A DNA stretch of 64,000 bases from the NCBI RefSeq assembly GCF_900130055.1, contig NZ_FQXU01000006.1, positions 62,001 through 126,000 on the forward strand. The letters run 5' to 3'. A program made the translations under genes and the position numbers. The DNA is from Clostridium intestinale DSM 6191 (GTDB taxonomy: Bacteria > Bacillota > Clostridia > Clostridiales > Clostridiaceae). This document shows positions 9,462-17,217 of the stretch, piece after piece. The notes under the pieces are model-generated. The model did no database searches and was not told where the DNA came from. It saw only the letters and a list, made by a program, of their open reading frames with translations. The first letter of the stretch is position 1, and every line of letters begins with the position of its first letter.

Positions 9462-10229
9462 ATGTATTCAATAGGAATAGATTCAGGTTCTACCTCAACT
9501 AAAGGAATATTATATAATGGGAATATAGTTAAAAAGATAATAACTAAAACAACTTCAAGACCTAGAGAGAGTATGATGAAGATATATTCAGATTTATCTT
9601 ATGGACTTGAAGATAAACCTTATGTAGTGCTTACTGGTTATGGGAGAGAACTTGCGGATTTTGGAGATAAGAAGGTTACCGAAATTACCTGTCATGGAAA
9701 AGGTGCTAAATACCTTTGTGAAAATACAAGAACTGTAATAGACATTGGTGGTCAAGATAGCAAGGTTATAAAACTAGATAGAGATGGTAATCTTACAGAT
9801 TTTTTGATGAATGATAAATGTGCAGCTGGGACTGGAAGATTTTTAGAGGTTATGGTAAAGACCTTAGATGAAGAATTGCCATCAATAGACTCTCTTACAA
9901 AAGGGGTTAAGCCATATCCAATATCTAGTATGTGTACCGTATTTGCAGAATCAGAAGTTATTAGCCTAATTGCTAAAGAGGTTCCAAGAGAAGAAATACT
10001 ATCAGGAATTTTATCTTCCATAGCAAAAAGAACAGCTACCTTCGCATCTAAATTAAATATTGAAGAAGGTGTGTTTTTCTCTGGGGGAGTTAGTAGAAGC
10101 GAGGAATTTAAGAGAAGATTAGAAGGATTTATAAATAAAGAAATAAAGGTATCTCCTTTATCACAATATGCTGGTGCAATAGGAGCAGCGATAATTGGAT
10201 ATGAGAAGCAATTTAAATTGAGGAAGTGA
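9462..10229 (+). CDS. BadF/BadG/HgdC-type ATPase activator (YjiL type)
   Basis: ATP-dependent reductive activator of the protein encoded just upstream, 255 residues of the ASKHA fold. The phosphate-binding segment GIDSGSTSTKG is near residue 5 and DIGGQDSK follows. Cluster ligands are C120 (NDKCAAGTGR) and C158 (MCTVFAESE), which in this family hold one [4Fe-4S] cluster between two monomers. Start ATG follows the previous stop by 8 bp with AGGTG upstream. The pair matches component I and component II of the 2-hydroxyacyl-CoA dehydratase or double-cubane systems: ATP hydrolysis drives one-electron transfer to a very low potential cluster. Confidence 0.93.
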   Translation: MYSIGIDSGSTSTKGILYNGNIVKKIITKTTSRPRESMMKIYSDLSYGLEDKPYVVLTGYGRELADFGDKKVTEITCHGKGAKYLCENTRTVIDIGGQDSKVIKLDRDGNLTDFLMNDKCAAGTGRFLEVMVKTLDEELPSIDSLTKGVKPYPISSMCTVFAESEVISLIAKEVPREEILSGILSSIAKRTATFASKLNIEEGVFFSGGVSRSEEFKRRLEGFINKEIKVSPLSQYAGAIGAAIIGYEKQFKLRK

Positions 10230-10235
10230 ATTAGT

Positions 10236-11267
10236 ATGAGCCAAAATAACGTGAAATTTACCTGTGGCGGTGGATGTACAGCTAAGTTAGGTCCAGGTAT
10301 GCTTAAAAGTGTATTAGATAAAATTCCTAATAAGTTTGATGAGAATTTATTAATAGGCTTTGATAGCTCAGACGATGGAGCTGTATATAAATTGACAGAT
10401 GACATAGCTATTATTCAGACCTTGGACTTTTTTACTCCAATAGTTGAAGATCCATATACCTTTGGCAAAATAGCTGCAGCTAATGCTTTAAGTGATGTAT
10501 ATGCCATGGGTGGAGAGGTAAAGGTAGCTCTTAATATTGTAGGATTTCCAGAAAAGATGGAGGCAGAAATCTTGGGAGAAATACTTAGAGGAGGAGCTGA
10601 AAAAGTTCATGAAGCAGGAGGAGTTGTATCGGGAGGGCATTCTATAAATGATCCAGAACCTAAATATGGCTTATCTGTAACTGGTGTGGTTCATCCTTCA
10701 AAGATTCTTCCTAATAATAATTGCAAGATAGGAGATAAGCTTATACTTACAAAACCACTAGGAGTAGGAATAATAACAACGGCTCATAGGGTAGGAGAAG
10801 CTAGTGAAGAAGCTTATAATAAGGCTATAAAGTCTATGGAAACTTTAAATAAATATGCGGCTGATAAGATGAAAAAATACAAAGTTAACGCATGTACTGA
10901 TGTAACTGGTTTTGGATTTTTAGGACATCTAAATGAAATGATTAAAGATGAATATTCAATAAAGATAAATGGAAACACCATTCCTTATATAAAAGAAGCT
11001 TATGATTATGCTAAAGAGTTTTTAATAACAGCAGGTGGACAAAGAAATAGGAGACATTTAAAGGATAAAGTATTGTTTAAAGACATTGAGTTTCCATTAG
11101 AGGAAATTCTATTTGATCCACAAACTTCTGGAGGACTTTTGATAAGTTTATCTTCGGATGAAGCAGATGATTTATTAAAGGAATTACAAGAACTTGATTT
11201 AAAATCAGAAATTGTAGGAGAAGTTATTGAAAAACAAGATTTTAATATAATAATAGAGAAATATTAA
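10236..11267 (+). CDS. selD: Selenide, water dikinase (selenophosphate synthetase)
   Basis: Makes selenophosphate from selenide and ATP; 343 residues, the full family length. The N-terminal loop has C14 and K17 (CTAKLGPGM), equivalent to the catalytic Cys17 and Lys20 of E. coli SelD; this copy uses Cys rather than selenocysteine. Other marks are the [11 protein letters not shown] metal-binding region, the [20 protein letters not shown] segment and [18 protein letters not shown]. No selA, selB, selC or selU is visible in the window. With yqeB, yqeC, mocA and yedF around it, this SelD probably feeds selenium to the molybdenum hydroxylases (the orphan SelD arrangement). Confidence 0.97.
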   Translation: MSQNNVKFTCGGGCTAKLGPGMLKSVLDKIPNKFDENLLIGFDSSDDGAVYKLTDDIAIIQTLDFFTPIVEDPYTFGKIAAANALSDVYAMGGEVKVALNIVGFPEKMEAEILGEILRGGAEKVHEAGGVVSGGHSINDPEPKYGLSVTGVVHPSKILPNNNCKIGDKLILTKPLGVGIITTAHRVGEASEEAYNKAIKSMETLNKYAADKMKKYKVNACTDVTGFGFLGHLNEMIKDEYSIKINGNTIPYIKEAYDYAKEFLITAGGQRNRRHLKDKVLFKDIEFPLEEILFDPQTSGGLLISLSSDEADDLLKELQELDLKSEIVGEVIEKQDFNIIIEKY

Positions 11268-11282
11268 AGGAGAGAGAGAAAT

Positions 11283-11882
11283 ATGATAAAAGTTGATGCT
11301 AGAGGGGAACTTTGCCCTATACCAGTAATAAAGGCTAAAAAAGCTTTAAAAGAAATTGAGAAAGATGGAGTTATTCAAGTAGTTGTAGATAACGAAATAG
11401 CGAAAGAAAATTTAGAGAAAATGGCTAAAGAGATGGGATATAAGTATGAGGGTGAAAAATTAGGTGAAGATCACTATGAGGTTAAGATAATAAAGGGAGA
11501 AGGAGAAGAAGAAGTTAAAGAAGTTCTTATAACTAAGGAAACTATACGTTCAACAGCTGTAGTTATTTCTTCTGACAAGATGGGAGAAGGAAATGAAGAA
11601 TTAGGAACTATTTTAATGAAAGCTTTTATTTATACCGTAACAGAAACAGAGACTCTTCCAACCTGCATTCTATTCTATAATGGAGGAGCTAAACTTACAA
11701 CTAAGACCTCAGCTGTATTAGAAGATTTGAAAAAGCTTGAAGAACAAGGGGTAGAAATATTAACCTGTGGAACATGTCTAAATTATTATGGATTAACTGA
11801 AGAATTAGCTGTTGGATCTGTAACTAACATGTACAGTATTGTAGAAAAAATGAATTCTTCAGATAAAATCATTAAACCATAA
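11283..11882 (+). CDS. yedF: Selenium metabolism protein YedF
   Basis: Protein of 199 residues with an N-terminal TusA-like domain (LCPIPVIKAKKAL, Cys at residue 11) and a C-terminal DsrE-like domain with CGTC at residues 162-165. This two-domain form is a marker of selenium-dependent molybdenum hydroxylase clusters. By analogy with TusA/DsrE sulfur relays, the two cysteine centres are thought to carry persulfide or selenide sulfur-analogue groups; the exact step is not established. It lies 15 bp after selD with a purine-rich AAAGGAGAG site, in the same operon, and precedes the DUF3343 gene by 11 bp. Confidence 0.94.
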   Translation: MIKVDARGELCPIPVIKAKKALKEIEKDGVIQVVVDNEIAKENLEKMAKEMGYKYEGEKLGEDHYEVKIIKGEGEEEVKEVLITKETIRSTAVVISSDKMGEGNEELGTILMKAFIYTVTETETLPTCILFYNGGAKLTTKTSAVLEDLKKLEEQGVEILTCGTCLNYYGLTEELAVGSVTNMYSIVEKMNSSDKIIKP

Positions 11883-11893
11883 GAGGAATTAGA

Positions 11894-12160
11894 ATGGATG
11901 TGGAGATATTTAGTTTAATAACCTTTGATTCTACTCACAGTGCTATTAGAGCTGAAAAAGAGCTTATGAATAATATAAATGTAAGAATAATACCTGTTCC
12001 AAGAGAGATAACTTCAGGTTGTGGCCTTTCACTTAAGCTGGATAACAATAATATAGATAAGGCTAGAGAGATTCTTATTAGCAAAAACATAAAAACTTCT
12101 GGTTATTATTTGATTAAGAAAATAGGATTAAATAAGGAAGTAACTCGCTATGAAACTTAA
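11894..12160 (+). CDS. DUF3343 domain protein (putative Se/S carrier-like)
   Basis: Small protein of 88 residues of the DUF3343 family, often found beside yedF and selD and sometimes annotated as a putative Se/S carrier. The conserved block FDSTHSAIRAEKEL, the PVPREITSGCGLSL motif with a single invariant-looking Cys, and the C-terminal GYYLIKKIGLN are all present. A second copy lies at 47723 and shares the same three blocks. The single Cys in a Gly-rich context would suit a carrier role, but that is inference. Overlaps yqeC by 11 bp, so the two are coupled. Confidence 0.88.
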   Translation: MDVEIFSLITFDSTHSAIRAEKELMNNINVRIIPVPREITSGCGLSLKLDNNNIDKAREILISKNIKTSGYYLIKKIGLNKEVTRYET

Positions 12161-12869
12161 GGAAGTTTTAGATGTAAAGTTAGGGGATGTTATAACTATT
12201 GTTGGGGCAGGAGGGAAAACTACCTTAATGTTTACCTTAGGAGAAGAGTTAAGAGGAGAGGGGAAAGTTTTAATAACCACTACAACAAAAATATATATGC
12301 CTGAAACTAAGCAGTTTGATTTTCTAGAAATTGATTCCCATAAGTTTAATGAATATGTTATTGATAAGGGTATTTATATTTATGGAGAAAGTGTAGATTC
12401 TGAGAATAAGATAAAGGGGTTAAATTTAAAACTTTTAGAAAAACAGCTTCATAAATTTGACTATGTATTAGTAGAAGGGGATGGCTCCAAAAAGAAACCT
12501 ATTAAAGGGTGGAGAGAAGATGAGCCAGTTGTAAGTAGTAATACTACTAAAACTGTAGGTGTTTTAAGTATAGAGGTTGTTGGAAAAGAAATTAATGAAG
12601 AAAATATTCATAGAGTAGACAGGTTTTTAGATATAACTAATTCAAAATTGGATGATGTTGTAGATTTAGAGATGATTACTTCTCTAGTTTTCCATGAAAA
12701 AGGATTATTTAAAGATGCAAAAGGTGAAAAAATACTTTTTATAAATAAGGTTGAAAGTCATAAAGACAAGATGCTGGCGGAATGTCTAAAAGAAAAGATA
12801 AAGAAAATAAATAATGGATATATAAATAAAATTATTTGTGGAAGCTTAAGAGGGGAAGTTTATGATTAA
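12150..12869 (+). CDS. yqeC: Selenium-dependent hydroxylase accessory protein YqeC
   Basis: Accessory protein of the selenium-dependent molybdenum hydroxylase system, 239 residues. A nucleotide-binding loop is visible as VGAGGKTTLMFTLGEEL near residue 20, and VEGDGSKKKPIKGW near residue 108 is the typical second motif. The biochemical step is unknown; it is believed to act in maturing the selenium-containing cofactor. Start ATG overlaps the DUF3343 gene by 11 bp and the stop overlaps mocA by 8 bp, which places it firmly in the yqeC-mocA-yqeB maturation set. Confidence 0.93.
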   Translation: MKLKEVLDVKLGDVITIVGAGGKTTLMFTLGEELRGEGKVLITTTTKIYMPETKQFDFLEIDSHKFNEYVIDKGIYIYGESVDSENKIKGLNLKLLEKQLHKFDYVLVEGDGSKKKPIKGWREDEPVVSSNTTKTVGVLSIEVVGKEINEENIHRVDRFLDITNSKLDDVVDLEMITSLVFHEKGLFKDAKGEKILFINKVESHKDKMLAECLKEKIKKINNGYINKIICGSLRGEVYD

Positions 12870-13449
12870 TTGTATAGTTATGGCATCTGGATACGGAAGT
12901 AGAATAGGCACAAATAAACTTCTTTTAGAGTATAGAGATAAAAAGCTTATTGAGCATATTATGGATAAGATTTTACAGATTAATTTTTATTCAAGGCTTG
13001 TAGTAGCAAAGGATAAGGAAGTTTTAGATATTGCATGTAAAAAAGGATTTAAAGTAGCGGAAAATAAAAATTCTATTCTTGGGCAAAGTGAATCCATAAA
13101 ACTAGGAATAGAGAGTTCTCCAGTTGCAGAAGGATACATGTTTTTTACAGGAGATCAACCTTTATTAAGTAAGCTAACAATAGAGAAGATGATAGATGCT
13201 TTTAAAAATAATCCTCAGAATATAGTAATTCCTAGATATAAAGAGAGAAATGGTAGTCCAGTTATATTCTCTTCAATATTCATAGATGAACTTAAAGCTT
13301 TAGAAGGAGATAAGGGTGGAAGAGAAGTTATTAAAAGAAATAAAGACAGTTTAGTATTTATTGATGTTGACAATGAATATGAGCTGATGGATATAGATAC
13401 TTGGGAAGATTATGAAAAATTACAGTTACAAAGGAAGGATAATCTATAA
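12862..13449 (+). CDS. mocA: Molybdenum hydroxylase-associated nucleotidyltransferase (MocA-like)
   Basis: NTP-transferase of the MobA/MocA fold, 195 residues. The N-terminal nucleotide loop reads VMASGYGSRIGTNKLLL, the QSESIKLGIES stretch follows, and TGDQPLLSK is the metal/nucleotide motif. MocA makes molybdopterin cytosine dinucleotide, the cofactor form used by xanthine dehydrogenase family enzymes. This copy belongs to the clade linked to selenium-dependent hydroxylases (TIGR03310-type, as also called YgfJ). A second, more canonical homologue is at 21918. Overlaps yqeC by 8 bp and yqeB by 1 bp. Confidence 0.88.
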   Translation: MINCIVMASGYGSRIGTNKLLLEYRDKKLIEHIMDKILQINFYSRLVVAKDKEVLDIACKKGFKVAENKNSILGQSESIKLGIESSPVAEGYMFFTGDQPLLSKLTIEKMIDAFKNNPQNIVIPRYKERNGSPVIFSSIFIDELKALEGDKGGREVIKRNKDSLVFIDVDNEYELMDIDTWEDYEKLQLQRKDNL

Positions 13450-14243
13450 TGAAAGAAATGGTTATAGTTAGAGGGGGAGGAGATATAGCCTCTGGTGTAA
13501 TTCAAAAGTTATATAGATGTGGATTTAAGGTTTTAGTATTGGAAATAGAAAACCCTACCTGCATTAGAAGAGAGGTAAGTTTTAGCGAGGCTTTATTTGA
13601 AGATGAAATAGAAGTTGAGGGAATAAAATCTGTTAGGGTAAGAAATTTAGAAGAAATAGAAGATGCTTGGAAAAATAATAAGGTACCTGTGATTGTAGAT
13701 CCAAAAGGAAGTTATATAAACTTATTAAAACCTAAGGCAGTAGTAGATGGAATATTAGCGAAAAAGAATTTAGGAACCTACATTAATATGGCACCTATAA
13801 CCATAGCTTTAGGCCCAGGTTTTGAAGCAGGAAAAGATGTTGATGTAGTAGTAGAAACAAATAGAGGACATAATTTAGGAAGACTTATATTTAAGGGAGA
13901 AGCACAAGCAGATACTGGTGCACCAGGTAATATAGGAGGATACACTAAAGAAAGAGTTATATATAGTCCTTGTGATGGGGTTATAAATAATATAAGAGAA
14001 ATTGGGGATATAGTAAAAAAAGAAGAACCTTTAGCATATGTAGGAGATTATATAGTTAGAGCTACTATAGATGGAGTTTTAAGAGGGATAATAAGAAATA
14101 GTAGCAAGGTATATGAAGGACTTAAAATTGCCGATATTGACCCAAGGCTTGAAGAGAGAAAAAACTGCTTCACTATTTCTGATAAGGCTAGAACTATAGG
14201 TGGAGGGGTATTAGAAGCTCTGATATACTTAATCAGACAATAA
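13449..14243 (+). CDS. yqeB: Selenium-dependent molybdenum hydroxylase system protein YqeB (EF2563 family)
   Basis: Protein of 264 residues matching the EF2563/YqeB family, a hallmark of selenium-dependent molybdenum hydroxylases. The N-terminus has a Rossmann-like IVRGGGDIASGVIQKL; further on are the ETNRGHNLGRLIFKGEAQ region and the GAPGNIGGYTKERV stretch, followed by a biotinyl-lipoyl-like segment (SPCDGVINNIREIGDIVKK). It is thought to act in cofactor maturation, possibly inserting selenium, but its chemistry is unknown. The ATG overlaps the mocA stop (TAATG). It is the last gene of the 8302 operon; a new promoter begins 8 bp after its stop. Confidence 0.94.
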   Translation: MKEMVIVRGGGDIASGVIQKLYRCGFKVLVLEIENPTCIRREVSFSEALFEDEIEVEGIKSVRVRNLEEIEDAWKNNKVPVIVDPKGSYINLLKPKAVVDGILAKKNLGTYINMAPITIALGPGFEAGKDVDVVVETNRGHNLGRLIFKGEAQADTGAPGNIGGYTKERVIYSPCDGVINNIREIGDIVKKEEPLAYVGDYIVRATIDGVLRGIIRNSSKVYEGLKIADIDPRLEERKNCFTISDKARTIGGGVLEALIYLIRQ

Positions 14244-14250
14244 TTGTTGA

Positions 14251-14279
14251 TTTACAAATATATACCCAGTTGTTATAAT
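14251..14279 (+). promoter_or_regulatory. Sigma-A-type promoter for xdhC-mog-moeA-moaC-regulator operon
   Basis: TTTACA at 14251-14256 and a perfect TATAAT at 14274-14279 are separated by exactly 17 bp, just after yqeB and 92 bp before the xdhC start. It would express the cofactor genes and the sigma-54 activator constitutively, independent of the sigma-54 promoters downstream. Confidence 0.65.
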
Positions 14280-14370
14280 AAATTATATAAAAATATAACA
14301 TTTAATTAATAAAATATCATATAAACTGCTATAAACTTTCTAAAGTATTAAAATTGATAAGGAGGGGACT

Positions 14371-15171
14371 ATGAGCAAGATTATTTTTGAAAAAGTTCTT
14401 GAAGCCTTAAATAAAGATGAAGAAGTAGCTTTAGTTATGCTTACAAACAGCATAGGTTCAGTACCAGGTGCAGAAGAGTCTATGATGGCTATATATAAAG
14501 ATGGAAAAACTATTGGCACTGTGGGTGGTGGGAAGATAGAGTTTGACTTAATAAAAAGAAGTCTTAAAGCATTAGAAACAGGAGAGAGTTTTACATTTAA
14601 ATACACCTTAAACGAAACTGGTGAGTTGAAAATGACTTGCGGTGGAGTATCAGAAGGTTTTGTTAGGATAGTAAAACCTAATGAAAAGTTAGTTATTTTT
14701 GGAGCAGGGCATGTATCTCAAAAGATAGCTTCTATAGCAAGTAGTTTAAGTTTTGATGTTTATATAGTAGATGATAGAGAAGAGTTTAAAAATGTTGATA
14801 CTTTTAAGGATGTAAAGAAATTTTTATGCTGTACCCCTAGTGAAGCCTTAAGTGAGATTAATTTAAATAATAGAAGCTATGTAATATTGGTTACTAGAGG
14901 GCATGTTACTGATTATGAAGCGCTTAAAGAAGTTATAAATAGAGATGTTGCATATATAGGCATGATGGGAAGTAAAAAGAAGGTTAAGGAAATAAAAGAG
15001 AAATTAAATAATGAAGATATAGATAAAGAGAAAATAAAAAAACTTTATGCTCCTATAGGGCTTGATATATGTAATGGTACTCCAGAAGAAATAGCCATAT
15101 CTATTATAAGTGAGATACTGGTGATTAAAAACAAAGGTACCTTGAAACATTTAAGTGAACGGGAGGAATAG
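14371..15171 (+). CDS. xdhC: XdhC-family cofactor insertion/sulfuration chaperone
   Basis: Chaperone that carries the molybdenum cofactor to xanthine dehydrogenase-type enzymes and promotes its sulfuration, 266 residues. N-terminal XdhC/CoxI domain: SIGSVPGAEESMM and GTVGGGKIE; C-terminal Rossmann domain: IFGAGHVSQKIASIA, then DDREEF and YIGMMGSKKKVK. It is the first gene after the 14251 promoter, with a strong AAGGAGGGG site. Its presence next to the Mog- and MoeA-like genes says this operon finishes the cofactor for the three hydroxylases in the window. Confidence 0.92.
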   Translation: MSKIIFEKVLEALNKDEEVALVMLTNSIGSVPGAEESMMAIYKDGKTIGTVGGGKIEFDLIKRSLKALETGESFTFKYTLNETGELKMTCGGVSEGFVRIVKPNEKLVIFGAGHVSQKIASIASSLSFDVYIVDDREEFKNVDTFKDVKKFLCCTPSEALSEINLNNRSYVILVTRGHVTDYEALKEVINRDVAYIGMMGSKKKVKEIKEKLNNEDIDKEKIKKLYAPIGLDICNGTPEEIAISIISEILVIKNKGTLKHLSEREE

Positions 15172-15173
15172 GT

Positions 15174-15662
15174 TTGTATTCAGTAGGAATAATAACAGCT
15201 AGTGATAAAGGTTCTAAAGGTGAACGAGTAGATAAAAGTGGAGATGTAATTAGAAAAATAGTAGAAGCAAATGGATATGAAGTCAATAGATATGTAGTAG
15301 TTCCAGATGAAAGAGAAGTTCTAAAAAAAGAGCTTACATATATGAGTGATGAACTGAAGTTAAACTTGATAGTTACAACTGGGGGGACTGGTTTTAGCAA
15401 AAGGGATGTAACACCAGAAGCTACTAAAGAAATAATTGAGAGAGAAGTACCAGGAATATCAGAGGCAATAAGAGCTTACAGCTTAACTATAACTAAGAGG
15501 GCTATGTTATCTAGAGGAGTATCCGGCATAAGGGGGAACACCCTAATAGTTAATCTACCTGGAAGTCCTAAAGCTGTAAGAGAATCTCTAGAATATATAA
15601 TAACTGAGTTAGAGCATGGAATAAAGATATTAATTGGTGAAGACTCTGAGTGTGCAAGATAA
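15174..15662 (+). CDS. mog: Molybdopterin adenylyltransferase (MogA/MoaB type)
   Basis: Adenylates molybdopterin before metal insertion; 162 residues, a single MoCF_biosynth domain. Motifs are GIITASDKGSKGERVDKSG at the N-terminus, TTGGTGFSKRDVTPEAT in the middle and GIRGNTLIVNLPGSPKAV near residue 122. The start is a TTG placed 5 bp after GGGAGGAA, which itself overlaps the end of xdhC, so expression is coupled. MoaB and Mog share this fold; the GTGxxxRDVTPEA motif fits both, so the symbol is provisional. Confidence 0.92.
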   Translation: MYSVGIITASDKGSKGERVDKSGDVIRKIVEANGYEVNRYVVVPDEREVLKKELTYMSDELKLNLIVTTGGTGFSKRDVTPEATKEIIEREVPGISEAIRAYSLTITKRAMLSRGVSGIRGNTLIVNLPGSPKAVRESLEYIITELEHGIKILIGEDSECAR

Positions 15663-15671
15663 AGGGGTGAA

Positions 15672-16691
15672 ATGATGAAAAAGATAAAAACTGAAGATGC
15701 AGTGGGAATGATTTTATTTCATGATATTACTAAAATAGTTCCAGGAGGATTTAAAGGTAGAGCTTTTAAAAAGGGACATTTAATAAAAAAAGAGGATGTA
15801 CACGAACTACTTTCATTAGGAAAAGACCATATTTATGTGTGGGAAGATATTGAAGGATTTTTACATGAAAATGATGCTGCTATAAGGCTTAAGAATTTAG
15901 CTTGTGGTGAAGGTCTTGTATTTGGAGAGATAAAAGAAGGAAAGATAGATTTTATAGCAGAACATGATGGACTTCTTAAAATAGATTCAGAAGAACTATT
16001 AAATTTAAATATGATAGATGAAATAATGATGGCTACTCTTCACGATAATATGTATGTAAAAAAGGGAGAAAAGGTTGGTGGAACCAGAGTAATTCCTTTA
16101 GTTATAGATGAAAAAAAGATAATAGAAGCTGAAGATACAATAAAAAATAAAATAGTAAGAGTAGTTAAAGTTAATCCAAAGAAAGTAGGTATAGTAACCA
16201 CAGGAAATGAAGTTTTTTATGGAAGAATAAAAGATGCCTTTGGGCCTGTTATAAGAGAAAAGGCTGCTGAATATAGCTGTGAAGTATTGGGGCAAAAAAT
16301 ACTACCAGATGATTTAGATAAAATTAAGTCAGCTATTATGGAGTTTATAAATGAAGGAGCCGAGCTCATAATGTGTACAGGAGGCATGTCTGTAGATCCT
16401 GACGATTTAACCCCTTCAGCTATAAAGGCAACAGGTGCAGAGATTATAACCTATGGTTCTCCAGTTTTACCAGGAGCAATGTTTTTACTTGCTTATAATG
16501 GAGATATTCCTATAATGGGACTTCCAGGATGTGTTATGCACTCTAAAAGAACAGTTTTAGATCTAGTTTTGCCTAGAGTTTTATCAGGTGAAAGAATAAC
16601 TAAAAGAGATATTGCTATTTATGGACAAGGTGGCTTATGTTTAAACTGTGAAGTATGTACCTTCCCTCATTGTAGTTTCGGAAAGTACTAA
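15672..16691 (+). CDS. MoeA/MoaB-like molybdopterin-binding protein with Cys-rich tail
   Basis: Related to MoeA, which inserts molybdenum into adenylated molybdopterin, but only 339 residues. A MoCF_biosynth domain lies in the C-terminal half ([53 protein letters not shown]). MoeA's usual C-terminal beta domain is missing. In its place the protein ends with four cysteines spaced C-x2-C-x2-C-x4-C within about 20 residues ([12 protein letters not shown]), suggesting a metal or Fe-S site. This form is typical of molybdopterin-binding proteins beside hydroxylase accessory genes. ATG 15672 follows AGGGGTGA. Confidence 0.85.
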   Translation: MMKKIKTEDAVGMILFHDITKIVPGGFKGRAFKKGHLIKKEDVHELLSLGKDHIYVWEDIEGFLHENDAAIRLKNLACGEGLVFGEIKEGKIDFIAEHDGLLKIDSEELLNLNMIDEIMMATLHDNMYVKKGEKVGGTRVIPLVIDEKKIIEAEDTIKNKIVRVVKVNPKKVGIVTTGNEVFYGRIKDAFGPVIREKAAEYSCEVLGQKILPDDLDKIKSAIMEFINEGAELIMCTGGMSVDPDDLTPSAIKATGAEIITYGSPVLPGAMFLLAYNGDIPIMGLPGCVMHSKRTVLDLVLPRVLSGERITKRDIAIYGQGGLCLNCEVCTFPHCSFGKY

Positions 16692-16704
16692 AAGGAGGTG
16701 TGAA

Positions 16705-17199
16705 ATGGAAAAATTAACTCACTTTGATGAGCATGGTAAAGCTAAAATGGTTGATGTAACAGAAAAAGATATAACCGAAAGAATAGCTAGAGCCTTTGGA
16801 AAAATACAAGTAAGTCCTGAAACTTTAAAGATAATAGAAGAAGGTAAAATGGGTAAGGGAGATGTACTAGGAGTAGCTAGAATAGCAGGTATTATGGGGA
16901 GTAAAAAAACCTCGGATCTAATTCCTATGTGTCATCCTCTACTAATAAATGGTTGTAAGATTGAATTTAATATAAATAGAGAAAATAATGAAATTGAAAT
17001 ATATTCAGAAGTAAAAGTAAGTGGGAAAACAGGAGTAGAAATGGAAGCTTTAACAGCAGTATCCATAACTGCTCTTACTATATATGACATGTGTAAAGCC
17101 GTAGATAAAGGAATGATTATTAAAGATATTCACCTTATAGAAAAAATAGGTGGAAAGAGCGGGCACTTTCTTTACGACAATAATACTAAGATTAAATAA
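16705..17199 (+). CDS. moaC: Cyclic pyranopterin monophosphate synthase MoaC
   Basis: Second enzyme of molybdopterin synthesis, acting after MoaA (encoded at 22529), 164 residues. The start at 16705 is chosen because AAAGGAGGTG lies 5 bp upstream; longer frames would run into the preceding gene. Family motifs are [54 protein letters not shown] and [10 protein letters not shown]. It splits the pathway from moaA, which lies 5.8 kb away in a sigma-54-controlled operon. MPT synthase genes (moaD, moaE) are not in this window. Confidence 0.97.
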   Translation: MEKLTHFDEHGKAKMVDVTEKDITERIARAFGKIQVSPETLKIIEEGKMGKGDVLGVARIAGIMGSKKTSDLIPMCHPLLINGCKIEFNINRENNEIEIYSEVKVSGKTGVEMEALTAVSITALTIYDMCKAVDKGMIIKDIHLIEKIGGKSGHFLYDNNTKIK

Positions 17200-17217
17200 G
17201 TTTGGGGGGCTAGGGTT

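Noticed and set aside
9752-10405. Long minus-strand open frame overlapping the activator and selD genes
   Set aside because: Antisense shadow of two well-supported genes; low-complexity protein with no family features.
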